From JBKHHU01 sp046539045 (GTDB taxonomy: Bacteria; Planctomycetota; Phycisphaerae; SM23-33): 16,562 bases of DNA. A program made the position numbers and the translations under genes. The stretch is from contig JBKHHU010000058.1 in the NCBI GenBank assembly GCA_046539045.1, positions 1 through 16,562 of the forward strand, written 5' to 3'. Under the pieces are notes generated by a model, which was given only the letters and a program-made list of their open reading frames with translations, made no database searches and was not told the DNA's origin. Shown in pieces: positions 6,098-15,525 of this stretch; positions within the stretch are counted from its first letter, which is position 1; every line of letters starts with the position of its first letter.

Positions 6098-9000
6098 CTA
6101 GACGGACAGCGGATTCCTGAGCGAAGCGAGCTCCAGTACATCCAAAACATCAGTATCGAAGTCGGCATCAGGCCGCTGCGGACCAACAGTTTGTTGCGCC
6201 AGCGGCTCGGCTGCTGCATGGGGCGGCCGACCGGCCACATTCAGTTCGAATCCATCACGCGGCTGGGGGCCAACGGGCTCGGGCATGGCTACTTCGAGCG
6301 TCGCATATTCCTCTCTCTCAGAAGGCCGCTCGACTTCCAAGGAAGAACGCAGGGGGAAAGTCCAAAACGCGAGTCTCGCAACCGGGGCATGCTGATCGGG
6401 CAAGGGCGCAATTCCAAGCACATCTGCACCAGACGAAGTCGTGATATCCTGGTGAACGGGCTCCTCTACCGCCAATTCCGTCATCGGCGATACCGTCATC
6501 GGCGATGCCGTCATCGCCATCATATTCTCTGCAGATGGGCTATCCGTGGCGGTCATCGTCGCCAAGGGGAGCCCCGGGTCGGAGATGAACCGAGCATCTA
6601 CCCGGTCTGCCCATGCGGCCGACAGGTCAGTTGAAGTGATCCGACCATCGACATATACGTCGCAGCGCACCTCCGTCATCGACGCCGAGCTAATCGGGTT
6701 GGCCCGGTTTGCGTGGATCAGAGAGAGGTCTGTCGAGTTTACGCGAAGGTCACCATTGGCGTCGCCTTTCAGCGCGGTCAGAATGCGGTCATTATCCCCC
6801 GTTAGCGGGTTGCCGTTCATATCGGCAACGTCTTCCACTCGCACAGCGTACTTGGCTGCATTCGGCAGGGCTTCGCTGAAGTCGATCACCCCGACGGTGT
6901 TGCCATTGCGCATCGAAGTGCTGATCCCGATGCTGGACAGGTCGACTCCATTCCCGTCTGCGTCCGTACCCGCCACCGCAATGGCTCCGGGCGTGAAGAG
7001 TGCCGGGTTAATCGCTTCGGAGAACTCGACCAGCAGCCGAGACAACCCAGAACTCCGCGGCTCCGCGAACGAACCATCGTCCGGCACGGGCAGGAGGCAT
7101 TCTCCCACGGTCCCGTGTTCGCAAGCGGCTTGCCAAGAGACGATGAAAGGCGCGGGATCTTCTTCCACGCTGAGCATATGCTGCACCCAGGGAGACCAGG
7201 TTCCTTCATCATCTCGAACTCGGTACTCAACTTGGTAATCCCCGCCGCTGATCGGCGCGGTCAGCGACCAAACACCCGGGACTGGCGTGCCGACCTCATT
7301 GCCTCCCAAGCGAAGCTGTCCATCGGTCGCTGACTGGCCATTCTCGTCGTTATCCTGGCCGGTAAGTGTAACATCGAACGTACTCCCGGCTGGGACGGGA
7401 TATCCAGGAAGTCCATAAAGTCCGGCCGTTGGCTCAGCATCCGCTACCATCAAGGACGAGTGTACCCATTCGGACCATTCGCCATGGTTATCCTGCACAC
7501 GGTAGGATATCTGGTGCGTACCCACAGTGAACTCGTAGGCGTCTCGCTGCCAGTCCGCACTTGAACTCAGCGGTCCGTCCAGATCGGAACGCCATTCGTG
7601 GGCAACAATACTACCAAGCGTGTCCTCGCCATGGCCCTCGAAGAGAATCGCTTGGTTGGGAGGCTGGGCAACACTCGGGGATATCTGGTCAATGAATGCC
7701 ATCGGCCGTGCATTGACGCCCGTACCCGAAAGAGCAATCTCGTAACTTGACTCGTCGGAATCGTCACTCAGCAACAATAGCGCAGCGCTGTCTCCCCCTG
7801 GCGTCGTCGGCTGGTAGACAACACTGAACTGCCGCATGTCGCCCGGACCAATGAGCCAGTCATCACTAGAGCCTGACCCGTTGACCGGGTTGATTGAGAA
7901 CGGGCCTACCAAACCCGACGCCTGAGAGACAGTCAACGGCGCATCGCCTTCGTTACGGATTGTGAACGACTGCGAAGCAGACTGCCCAACGGTTACATGT
8001 CCAAAACTATGACTGTGGACGCTGTTTGTCCCACCACGCTCGACATCGATCTCCGGTTGCCGATAGTCAATCGCCGATGTGTCCAATCTCGCCACTTCAA
8101 CGCCCCGAGACACCCAGAGGTCACCATTCCCATCGAATGTCAGGCCCTCTGCATGCGGGCTGCTGAAGTACGTGTAGTAGTCAGCAGACGACAACTGCAG
8201 GGCCGCCCCTTGGCTATAGGCTGCTTCGAGTTCGAGCAGCGGTGCAACAGCGATCGCGCCGGTGCCCGAGAACCAGGACTCCGCTCCGATCGGTGCCATA
8301 TCCAAGACGATATAATCCCAATAACTTCCGCCAAACGTTATGTGCGCAAATGGGCTACCACCCACATCCGTAATCGCAATTCCGTTAGCATAGGGGATAT
8401 TGGCATAGTAGGTGTCGAGAAGGGTCGCGTCGGCGGTATCGTACTGGAATATCCGTGCGGTATCCCACGAATGCGGGGCGGAAGAAGTCACATATTCGAC
8501 AGCGTAGAGGTCGCCATTGTAGTAACCCACGCCGCTTATCGCCCCACTACTGGCCGGTCGCCGAATCTGCCAGGTTGAGTCCACCACACCGTTCGTTCCG
8601 AATCGCGCAATATACTCCCAATCTACGATCCCGTCGGCAGCCGACGCCAAGTCCAACTGGAGCGGAGCATAGACATATCCGCCACCGTAGGAGATATCTC
8701 CAATATGGAGCACTTCATAATCCGTGCCCCCAACCGAGAAGTAGTTACCGCCTTCATACAACTCTTGAAGGCCCTGCTGCCAGCTTGCATCAAACAGAGT
8801 AAGTGCGGAATCCTCACCTGCGCTGCCAGAGCTCGTCATCCAACCATTTCCAGGAAGGTATGCGATCCCCTGCTCAGCCGTTCCATTGCCGATAAGGCCA
8901 ACTCGGCCAACTTCATGCTGCGGCTCGATGATCGGGAGCTGGGGCTCCACGATATTAAGCGTCCACTCATCGGACCACGGTCCTGGTGTCCCCAGGTTGT

Positions 9001-11824
9001 CAACGCCTCGAACCTTCCAGTAGACCATGTCGTAGGGGATGTTCGATGCCGGAATATACTGCGATGCGGTGATGGTATCAGAGATGTCACCCCAGGTGAC
9101 GTCCCGGTCGTACACCTCAATCTCGTAGTGGTCGAAGCCAGAGCCACCATCCGACACGTCGTTCCAGTCGAACGTCGGGCGCTGGTTGATCGTCGTCGAG
9201 TTGTCGCCCGGGGACAGCAAAGTGGGCTGCCCAGGGCCGGTGTCATCGATCTTGAACGGGCCGAAGTGGCCGACGCTCGACGACCAGTTGCCGGAGTTAT
9301 CCTTGGCTCGCACATGCACCCACAGCGCCGATGTATCCGCCTCGTTCGGCAGACTGATGTGGCGAGCCGAGGTGTCCACAGTCGTGCCCGGAGTGCCGGC
9401 GGGCGAGTTGTTGATCAGCACTGAGTAGCCATCAATCCCACTGCCATCGCTGGGCTCTGTCCAGTATATCGTGAGGTCATCACTGTCCGACCAAACATTT
9501 GGCTGATGGCTGCTGCTCGCAGAATCAAACTCCGGTGCGCCGGGCGCGGTCTTGTCTCGCACTTCCATCTCACCAGACTTGTCGCCGTAGGAGTCCAACT
9601 CGAAGAAATACTCCGGGTCGTTGTTGAACCCATTCCACTTGTCTTCCATCCAAGTGGCCGACCACGACCGCCTCCAGATGTTCCCGCTGTAGTGAGAAAC
9701 TGAAAGGTTGCTGGCACCAGCGACCGGATCATCAGGATCAACGAGGTCGGCTTCCCACACGTCGGCGGCGAACACGTGCCCCGTCCCGAAACCGGTGGCC
9801 TCGACGACGAGATAGACTGTCTCTCCTTCGTCAACTTCGCTCGTCTCTGTGCCATAGGGTCGCTCCCATCGCACGTCGACTACCTGGGGGGCTGGATCGG
9901 TTCTGAAGAGCGCACTCGCTTCCCGCCAGTCGCTCTCACCACCATTGGGGTCGGTGGCTTTGACTCGCACGGTGTAACGCGTGTCTGGGCTAAGGCCTGT
10001 GAGCGTCTTGTACGTTCTTGTCGTGCTGCCTCCAGATGTCCACCCATCGCCATAGACGTCTGTTTTGCCGTACTCGATATGGTAGGTGATCGGGTCCCCG
10101 TCAGCGTCGGTTGACGCGCCCCAACTCACGCGGGCGCTGTCCTGATTCACATTCGAGTGGGTCAAAGTTCCAGGCTTCGTGGGATCGCGATTGACCTGGA
10201 TGACGTAGAAGTCTTCGTCCCTGTCGTTATTGCTCTCGCTGCTTTCGTCGATCCGCCTATCGTGGCTTGACGTCGGGGAACGATCGGCTCTAAGTTCGAT
10301 CTCATGCCATCCGGATGACAACTGCCCCTCAGCAATCTTCTCATCGTGAGAGTCCCCGGCGTCAAGCCCCCAATATAGGTCCTCATCTCCTAGGTAATGG
10401 CCGTCAACGTACGCGCTCACCCAGAAGCGCCCCGCATCAGTGTCGCCAGTGTTCTTGATTCGGCCCCAGATCTCGACGGTGTCGTCACTATCGGGTGAGG
10501 ACGGAGTCATCCAGATATCTTGGACTATCAGATCAGGACGGTCATCGTTAATGGTCACTGCCACCGCTTCACTTGCGTTATTCGATCCATTCGACTCGGA
10601 GACTTCCTGATCGTAGTCGGCGTACACGCCAATGTAGTATGTCTGGCCGTAGTTGGCGTCATTAGGGATATCAACCCACTCGTATTCAGAGTCGGTCTGA
10701 TAGCCGTCCATACTGCCAAGAGATTCGCATTCCAGCAGACGGTCCGATGTGGAAATCGTGCTGTTAGTAGACCACATGATTCCCTGGTGGGAACTCCCCG
10801 CGGAACCAGCATCCCTATTGACTGCAGTCCAGCTCACCTTGACGCTTTGTCCGCGATCTACGGTCGTGTCAGAAACCGACACTCCGTATGCGTCAAGGTC
10901 AGGCTTGACAACGGATACATTCCACTGGTGCCAGCAGATGTAGTTCCCGTCACCGTCCAAAACACTGGCCCCAATCTCCGTCGTGCCGGATGAGAAAGAC
11001 CAGTTGTAGCTGAAATCCGCCCAATTGTTCATCCAGTAGCTATGATGCCTCTCTTTCCATGATCCGTTGACGTACCAGTCGGCATAGAAATCTGTGCCCC
11101 ATGGTACGTATATCTTGGCAGTGTGGGTGCCCGAATCAACATTGTAGTTATGGTATTGGTTGCTTCCATTGTATGTCTGGGACAGGGTGCTGGCAAGCGC
11201 CTCAAAGAGCGTTGCGTCGGGGCTCAAGGAATCACTTGCATAGCCTAAGAGGCGGCCGGTTTCGTGGGCGATCACGTCGGCAAGGTTGGTTGCATATCCG
11301 GGGAGGCCATTAGCTGGCTCGCCGAGTATCTCTGAGAACACAAAGGCCTCGTCCGAGGCGTCTGCATTTCCAACGTCAACTTGCTCTGCTAAGCCAAGGA
11401 AGGAGCCATACTCCGCAAACGGGGCATCGTTACCGCCGATGTAGATGGTCGAGAACGGCTCTCCAGCGGCGGGCTTCTCGGTCACGAATATGAGGCCTGT
11501 GTCGGCGAAGGTGTCGTCGAGTCTTGCCAGGACTTCAGAGATGATCGCCTGCTCCTGGCCGGCAAGCTTGCCGGGCGCGCGGAAGGCGGGGACGTCGATG
11601 TCCTCAACGGTCACGGGACCATTGTAGTCGACGTCCTGCGCGCCGTCGAAGTCGAGGTGAATGACCTGGTCGTCGAACCGGTCGACAGTCGGATCGACAA
11701 GATGAAGACCTGGAAGGTTCGCGCTTAGCAGAAGCCTCGGCTCAAGCGGCTCAACCATTACAGATGACTTGGCGGGGGGAGAAGAAGCCTTCTCGCGATC
11801 AGACCGGCGGGTTCGTTTTGCCAT
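6098..11824 (-). CDS. Giant LEPR-XLL surface protein with dockerin-like C-terminal region
   Basis: The start at 11824 gives 1908 residues beginning MAKRTRRSDREK, with a weak AGGGAA upstream. An in-frame ATG at 11938 is rejected because the LEPR-XLL motif (LEPRLLLSA, 27-35) normally lies close to the N-terminus. Segments in order: a matrixin-like region (about 51-215) whose zinc motif is altered (HETGRLLGY, 187-195); two CARDB-type segments (307-425, 429-544); Fn3 (547-643); an Ig-like segment (about 645-755) and two Fn3-like ones (to about 960). Then come a propeller-like stretch (about 962-1258), an ASH/choice-of-anchor-D domain (about 1259-1367), PKD-like segments (to about 1558), a SwmB-like segment, and a dockerin-like pair (about 1685-1746, GDANGDLRVNSTDLSLIHAN and DGRITSTDLS). 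The low-complexity tail ends TDVLDVLELASLRNPLSV. It is probably exported and surface-bound; its role is unknown. Confidence 0.9.
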   Translation of the reverse strand: MAKRTRRSDREKASSPPAKSSVMVEPLEPRLLLSANLPGLHLVDPTVDRFDDQVIHLDFDGAQDVDYNGPVTVEDIDVPAFRAPGKLAGQEQAIISEVLARLDDTFADTGLIFVTEKPAAGEPFSTIYIGGNDAPFAEYGSFLGLAEQVDVGNADASDEAFVFSEILGEPANGLPGYATNLADVIAHETGRLLGYASDSLSPDATLFEALASTLSQTYNGSNQYHNYNVDSGTHTAKIYVPWGTDFYADWYVNGSWKERHHSYWMNNWADFSYNWSFSSGTTEIGASVLDGDGNYICWHQWNVSVVKPDLDAYGVSVSDTTVDRGQSVKVSWTAVNRDAGSAGSSHQGIMWSTNSTISTSDRLLECESLGSMDGYQTDSEYEWVDIPNDANYGQTYYIGVYADYDQEVSESNGSNNASEAVAVTINDDRPDLIVQDIWMTPSSPDSDDTVEIWGRIKNTGDTDAGRFWVSAYVDGHYLGDEDLYWGLDAGDSHDEKIAEGQLSSGWHEIELRADRSPTSSHDRRIDESSESNNDRDEDFYVIQVNRDPTKPGTLTHSNVNQDSARVSWGASTDADGDPITYHIEYGKTDVYGDGWTSGGSTTRTYKTLTGLSPDTRYTVRVKATDPNGGESDWREASALFRTDPAPQVVDVRWERPYGTETSEVDEGETVYLVVEATGFGTGHVFAADVWEADLVDPDDPVAGASNLSVSHYSGNIWRRSWSATWMEDKWNGFNNDPEYFFELDSYGDKSGEMEVRDKTAPGAPEFDSASSSHQPNVWSDSDDLTIYWTEPSDGSGIDGYSVLINNSPAGTPGTTVDTSARHISLPNEADTSALWVHVRAKDNSGNWSSSVGHFGPFKIDDTGPGQPTLLSPGDNSTTINQRPTFDWNDVSDGGSGFDHYEIEVYDRDVTWGDISDTITASQYIPASNIPYDMVYWKVRGVDNLGTPGPWSDEWTLNIVEPQLPIIEPQHEVGRVGLIGNGTAEQGIAYLPGNGWMTSSGSAGEDSALTLFDASWQQGLQELYEGGNYFSVGGTDYEVLHIGDISYGGGYVYAPLQLDLASAADGIVDWEYIARFGTNGVVDSTWQIRRPASSGAISGVGYYNGDLYAVEYVTSSAPHSWDTARIFQYDTADATLLDTYYANIPYANGIAITDVGGSPFAHITFGGSYWDYIVLDMAPIGAESWFSGTGAIAVAPLLELEAAYSQGAALQLSSADYYTYFSSPHAEGLTFDGNGDLWVSRGVEVARLDTSAIDYRQPEIDVERGGTNSVHSHSFGHVTVGQSASQSFTIRNEGDAPLTVSQASGLVGPFSINPVNGSGSSDDWLIGPGDMRQFSVVYQPTTPGGDSAALLLLSDDSDESSYEIALSGTGVNARPMAFIDQISPSVAQPPNQAILFEGHGEDTLGSIVAHEWRSDLDGPLSSSADWQRDAYEFTVGTHQISYRVQDNHGEWSEWVHSSLMVADAEPTAGLYGLPGYPVPAGSTFDVTLTGQDNDENGQSATDGQLRLGGNEVGTPVPGVWSLTAPISGGDYQVEYRVRDDEGTWSPWVQHMLSVEEDPAPFIVSWQAACEHGTVGECLLPVPDDGSFAEPRSSGLSRLLVEFSEAINPALFTPGAIAVAGTDADGNGVDLSSIGISTSMRNGNTVGVIDFSEALPNAAKYAVRVEDVADMNGNPLTGDNDRILTALKGDANGDLRVNSTDLSLIHANRANPISSASMTEVRCDVYVDGRITSTDLSAAWADRVDARFISDPGLPLATMTATDSPSAENMMAMTASPMTVSPMTELAVEEPVHQDITTSSGADVLGIAPLPDQHAPVARLAFWTFPLRSSLEVERPSEREEYATLEVAMPEPVGPQPRDGFELNVAGRPPHAAAEPLAQQTVGPQRPDADFDTDVLDVLELASLRNPLSV
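6479..6518. repeat. 15-base tandem repeat in the giant gene's tail
   Basis: CGTCATCGGCGATAC (6479-6493), CGTCATCGGCGATGC (6494-6508) and a partial third copy (6509-6518) encode repeated MTxSP words in the tail after the dockerin region. This looks like slippage expansion of a linker. Confidence 0.65.
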
Positions 11825-12392
11825 GATTCGGTTCCCTGTGTTGGCCGCCCCTGCTCGGGAACCGATTACGACGTGACTCCACCCCAAGCCTGGACGCGAT
11901 TGCGTGCTACGGAGATGCCCCTTGTTCAGATCACCCACGGCGAGGACACCGCCTTGATTGGACCGTCCGACGTTCTACAGCCCCACGATGGCAAAGCGAG
12001 CGAACACTAAATCCCATTCGCGCCCCAACGTCGAACAACTGTGACTTTACTGCCGAATTGCAGATCGGCAAGAAGAAAATCCTGCTCACGCTGACTAAAT
12101 GCATGCGACAGTCATGGTTTACAGCATCCGAGAGTCAGGTAATCCCTGTAGGGGCTGCCTCCTGCGAGCGGATTCGCACCAGCGCAACACCATCGATTAT
12201 CAATACTTCAACGGTATTCCGGGTCTTGGCCCGGAATGATCCCTAGCTAGCATTGGCGGGCTGAATGGAGCTGCGATCTGTGATCCAGACGCGGCCGGCC
12301 GGGCCACGCGACAGAGCCGTGGGAGCCTTGGGTGCCCCAAAATCGTTTCACAAGAAGACAATTCCAGCTTGCCGGGATTGATTATCCGGAAG
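11825..12392. other. Intergenic stretch between the giant gene and the AbiE pair
   Basis: I see no gene here. An inverted repeat ATTCCGGG/CCCGGAAT with a 6-base loop lies at 12216-12237, without a T tract on either side. The promoter of the giant gene should lie in the first 100-200 bases, but I find no convincing -35/-10 pair. Confidence 0.4.
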
Positions 12393-13241
12393 TCAGACGA
12401 GCTTCTCGGCCTGGCTCAGGAAGAAATCCTTGCCCCAGAGCTCCAGCGATGGCAGCTCGCCCGGCTTGAGGAATCGTCGAACGTCCTCTCGGGCCTGGGA
12501 CCAGTCGGTCGCCTGAATCTTCGCCCGAAGCTGCTCGACGCACCAGTCTCGATCGACGGCGAGTCGCTGCCCCTTCCACGGTCCGAGCTGCAACAAGGCC
12601 GCGGCCAGCAGTTCGTAGTTCACGGATGTCCGGCGGGACGTGTACCAGATGAAGTCGTACCAGTCCCGTCCCTTGAGGTACTCCCGGCACAGCAACGCGT
12701 GAATCTTGCCGGCGAACAGGCTTGGCGGGTCGAACACCCGCACTGCCGAGGGGAACGGGAAGTCCAGGTACTTGGTCTCGAAGGTCGCCCCCGCCGGCGG
12801 GTTGGCGTCGACTTCCAGCTTGATCCGCAGCTTCCGCGACGGCCCGGTCGTCGGCCGGTAGGCGAGTTCCAGCAGCTTGCCCACCGAGTCGTCCTTCAAG
12901 AACGCCATCCGCACGGCCTCATCGATCTTGGACCGGTCGTCGACCTCCAGGCCGTATCCGTATGCAGTCAGTTCCTTGGTCAGAGCGTCCAGGTATGGAC
13001 GCAGGACGAAACCCGCCTCCGGGGTCTGGAGAGCGAAGTCCAAGTCCTCGGAGAAGCGGTTGAGCCCGTGGAAGATCCGCAGGCAGGTGCCGCCCTGGAA
13101 GGCGGCGTGCTGGAAGAAATCAGTCCGACCGAGGCCGGCCAAGACGATCTCCTGGGTGATCTCTCGCAGGGCCTGCTCTTCTTCGAGGGTCGAGTGGCAG
13201 CCGTATCCGTTCAGACGGTCCTGGATCATTCGCACACTCAC
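12393..13241 (-). CDS. abiEii: AbiEii-type nucleotidyltransferase toxin
   Basis: This 282-residue protein has the AbiEii/AbiGii pattern: GGTCLR (50-55) and FSEDLDF (63-69) as the nucleotidyltransferase loop with its metal-binding aspartates, KLEVDAN (141-147) with the third acidic residue, and KIHALLCRE and GRDWYDF (179-197) typical of the family. In studied members the toxin uses a nucleotide, preferably GTP in some, to stop growth, for example by modifying tRNA, and acts in abortive infection. The length matches the family and all key residues are present, so it is probably active. The GTG start at 13241 overlaps the antitoxin stop by 4 bases (GTGA), which points to translational coupling. 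GTG at codon 3 or ATG at codon 5 are alternatives. Confidence 0.92.
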   Translation of the reverse strand: MSVRMIQDRLNGYGCHSTLEEEQALREITQEIVLAGLGRTDFFQHAAFQGGTCLRIFHGLNRFSEDLDFALQTPEAGFVLRPYLDALTKELTAYGYGLEVDDRSKIDEAVRMAFLKDDSVGKLLELAYRPTTGPSRKLRIKLEVDANPPAGATFETKYLDFPFPSAVRVFDPPSLFAGKIHALLCREYLKGRDWYDFIWYTSRRTSVNYELLAAALLQLGPWKGQRLAVDRDWCVEQLRAKIQATDWSQAREDVRRFLKPGELPSLELWGKDFFLSQAEKLV

Positions 13242-13915
13242 TTGCCAAGCTCCTTTCGCATGCCCTTCAGGAACCGCCGTACCCGTTGGGACGAGTAGTT
13301 GCCTTCCAGCACGCCGAACTCCTCGGCCGCGATGCCGGCCAGAGCAGCCTCATCCACTCGCAGGCTCTCGACGACGGGGCGGCCCGAGGTCCAGTCGCAC
13401 TTGTGCACGTAGACGTAGTCGGCCAGGGCCTTCAGCGGCGAGGCCAGAAGGAAGCTTCCGCCCTGATCATTCCCGGTTCGGTCGACTGCCGCGTAGAACG
13501 TATTCTGCGGCACCCGCGTGAAGCTGAACACGCCCAGGGGCGTGTCAAACTCTCGGGCACGGTCCACAGAAGCGCTGGTGATCGTGTACACCGCCTCCGG
13601 GATCCATCCGTGACGGGACAGGGCCGTCTCCAGGCTGATGTAGCTGGGCCCATGGATCCGCTGAGCCAGGGCCAAGGGGTCGATCTTCTCCCGCAAGTAC
13701 TTGTCAGACAGAGCGTAAAGCCCTCGATGGATGCGCACGACCTCTCCCGCGGCCAAGGCCCGTTTCAGGAGGCTGAACTGCCGGTCGGGGCTGCCAGGCG
13801 ACCAGCAGTCGATCTCCTGCCGGGTGAACACCCCGCGATCAGCTTTCTCCAACGCGATTTCGGTCAATGTTTGCATTTGTGTGTCACACTGGCGAATAAT
13901 GACAGTTTTACGCAT
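13238..13915 (-). CDS. abiEi: AbiEi-type antitoxin and autoregulator
   Basis: This 225-residue protein is the usual upstream partner of the AbiEii toxin. The N-terminal part (about 15-75) reads as a winged helix: a DRGVFTRQEID helix, then LLKRALAAGEVVRIHRGLYAL. The C-terminal part contains YISLETALSRHGWIPEAVYT, characteristic of the family. In known pairs (type IV toxin-antitoxin) the antitoxin does not bind the toxin but counteracts its effect and represses the operon. Two starts are possible: ATG at 13915, or ATG at 13876 (codon 14). The codons between them end mostly in A or T, unlike the rest, and contain an inverted repeat that could be its operator, which favours 13876. Neither start has a good ribosome binding site. 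Confidence 0.88.
   Translation of the reverse strand: MRKTVIIRQCDTQMQTLTEIALEKADRGVFTRQEIDCWSPGSPDRQFSLLKRALAAGEVVRIHRGLYALSDKYLREKIDPLALAQRIHGPSYISLETALSRHGWIPEAVYTITSASVDRAREFDTPLGVFSFTRVPQNTFYAAVDRTGNDQGGSFLLASPLKALADYVYVHKCDWTSGRPVVESLRVDEAALAGIAAEEFGVLEGNYSSQRVRRFLKGMRKELGK
13882..13904 (-). promoter_or_regulatory. Possible AbiEi operator
   Basis: TGTCA and TGACA flank 13 bases just upstream of the second possible antitoxin start (13876). AbiEi proteins are known to repress their own promoter by binding inverted repeats, so this is a candidate site. The arms are short and chance cannot be excluded. Confidence 0.3.
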
Positions 13916-14265
13916 ATACTCTATCGGCTAAGGCCCGTGCCTTCAACAGGCATTCAGACGCCCGTTCCTGAGCTGGCCGGACGCCACACCCACCAACTTG
14001 CCAGTTTGGCAGGCCTTTGGCGGTTCTACATGTGTTCTGGCGGGCTCATGCCATTCATGAACCTGATCACATGTCACCCGCCCAGATCCCAGCTCGAACT
14101 GTCGTCGCCCCCAAGTGTATTTCCACAAAAGTCCACCGGGTTCCATGACCTTCGAGCCGCGTAGAAGGGCCACGCGATGAGATGCGACAGCCCCAGGCCT
14201 AGGCGCAAAGCTCGGCGGGTTGAGAATGCGGAGGTGAGGTATCTTGGCGTGCGGGGTGGGCCAGT
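13916..14265. other. Intergenic stretch between the AbiE pair and the ATPase gene
   Basis: I see no gene here. A small inverted repeat TGCCA-GTT-TGGCA lies at 13999-14011. No terminator with a T tract is visible after the ATPase gene, so readthrough into the AbiE pair is possible. Confidence 0.4.
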
Positions 14266-15489
14266 TCAGATGATCCCTACCGGGACAGCATCCACGTCCT
14301 GGGCCAGCGGCACCCACTGCCGGCAGAGGCAGACAATCGCGCCCTGCCCGACGGTGCCTTTCAGGCTTGCCAAGGCGTTGAAGGGTCGAACCAGATCACG
14401 CCTTGGACTGGCCGTCTTCTTCACCTCGATCGGGTGGAAGGCCTCATCCTGCCGGAACAGGAAGTCGATCTCGTTGCCGTCCCGGTCGCGGTAGTAGTAC
14501 AGCCCGGGCGTCTTCCCGCGGTGCCACCAGCTCTTGAGCAGTTCGGCCAGCACGTGCGTCTCGAACAGCGACCCGGCCATCGCCCCGGCGGCCAGGGTCT
14601 CGGGGCTGGACCACTCGGTCAGGTACGCCGCCAGGCCCGTGTCAAGGAAGTACAGCTTGGGCCGCTTGACCAGCCGCTTGGTCACGTTGCTGAAGTAGGG
14701 CTGAAGGAGGTAGACCTGGAAGCTGGCCTGGAGGATCGACAACCAGCTTTTGGCTGTGTTGGGCGCCACGTCGGCGTCGCGGGCCAGCTCGGCCAGGTTG
14801 AGCATCTGGGCGGTCCGGGCGGCGCAGGCCCGCAGGAATCGCACGAAGGCCAACTCGTCGCCCACCTGGGCCAAGCCCTTCACATCCCGCTGAAGGTACG
14901 TCTGGAGATACGAGCTGTAGAACAGGTCGCGATCCGTGACCGGACCGGCCGTCAGCGAAGGAAAGGCCCCCAGCCAGATGTCCTTGTAGACGCTCTTCAG
15001 GTCGGACTTCGCCGCGGTGGACTCCCGTGCCTGGACGGCCTCGCGGGTCGGCAGGAAGGGAGGCGCGTCCAACTCCAGTTGGTGGCGTTCCCGGCTGGAG
15101 AACCCCAGAAGATTCAGAATCGCCACCCGGCCGGCCAGCGTCTCGGAGATGCCTTTCATCATCTGGAACTGCTGTGATCCGGTGAGCCAGAACATGCCCG
15201 GCCGACGATCCGCGTCGACGGCCATCTTGATCAGCGGCAGGAGCTGGGGCGCGTACTGGATCTCGTCGATCAGCACGGGCGGCTCGAACCGCTGCAGGAA
15301 GAGGGCCGGGTCCTCGATGGCCAGGGACCGAAGCGTTGGATCGTCCAGCGTGACGTAGCGGCGGCCCTTCCCACAGAGGTGCTGAAGCATTGTCGTCTTG
15401 CCGACCTGCCTTGGCCCCGTCAGCAGCAGAACCGGGAATTGCTCTCCGGCCTGGGTCCAGCACGACTTCATGGCTCGATTCAGGTACAT
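14266..15489 (-). CDS. AAA ATPase of the DUF4143 class
   Basis: This 407-residue protein has Walker A GPRQVGKTT (25-33), Walker B VLIDEIQYAP (72-81) and a LTGSQ sensor strand (102-106). A winged-helix-like part follows (LNLAELARDADVAPNTAKSW). The C-terminal DUF4143 part has NEIDFLF (339-345) and PIEVKK (353-358), an arrangement of acidic residues and lysine like that of PD-(D/E)XK nucleases. The family is common in accessory DNA and its biochemical role is unsettled. The start is supported by GGAGG 6 bases before the ATG. A small palindrome 18 bases upstream of the start may be its operator. All motifs are intact and the length is normal. It could be part of a defence or selfish module; which partner it works with is not visible. 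Confidence 0.93.
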   Translation of the reverse strand: MYLNRAMKSCWTQAGEQFPVLLLTGPRQVGKTTMLQHLCGKGRRYVTLDDPTLRSLAIEDPALFLQRFEPPVLIDEIQYAPQLLPLIKMAVDADRRPGMFWLTGSQQFQMMKGISETLAGRVAILNLLGFSSRERHQLELDAPPFLPTREAVQARESTAAKSDLKSVYKDIWLGAFPSLTAGPVTDRDLFYSSYLQTYLQRDVKGLAQVGDELAFVRFLRACAARTAQMLNLAELARDADVAPNTAKSWLSILQASFQVYLLQPYFSNVTKRLVKRPKLYFLDTGLAAYLTEWSSPETLAAGAMAGSLFETHVLAELLKSWWHRGKTPGLYYYRDRDGNEIDFLFRQDEAFHPIEVKKTASPRRDLVRPFNALASLKGTVGQGAIVCLCRQWVPLAQDVDAVPVGII

Positions 15490-15506
15490 GGGCGGCCTCC
15501 GGCAGT

Positions 15507-15525
15507 TATGCAGCGATAGTGCATA
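15507..15525. promoter_or_regulatory. Palindrome upstream of the ATPase gene
   Basis: TATGCA (15507-15512) and TGCATA (15520-15525) flank 7 bases, ending 18 bases before the ATPase start. Its position suggests an operator or promoter-overlapping site. The arms are only six bases. Confidence 0.4.

Noticed and set aside
11825..11938. Longer N-terminus of the giant protein from the ATG at 11938
   Set aside because: It would add 38 residues in front of a basic MAKRTRRSDR start, putting the LEPR-XLL motif at about residue 65. The family has it near residue 20-35.
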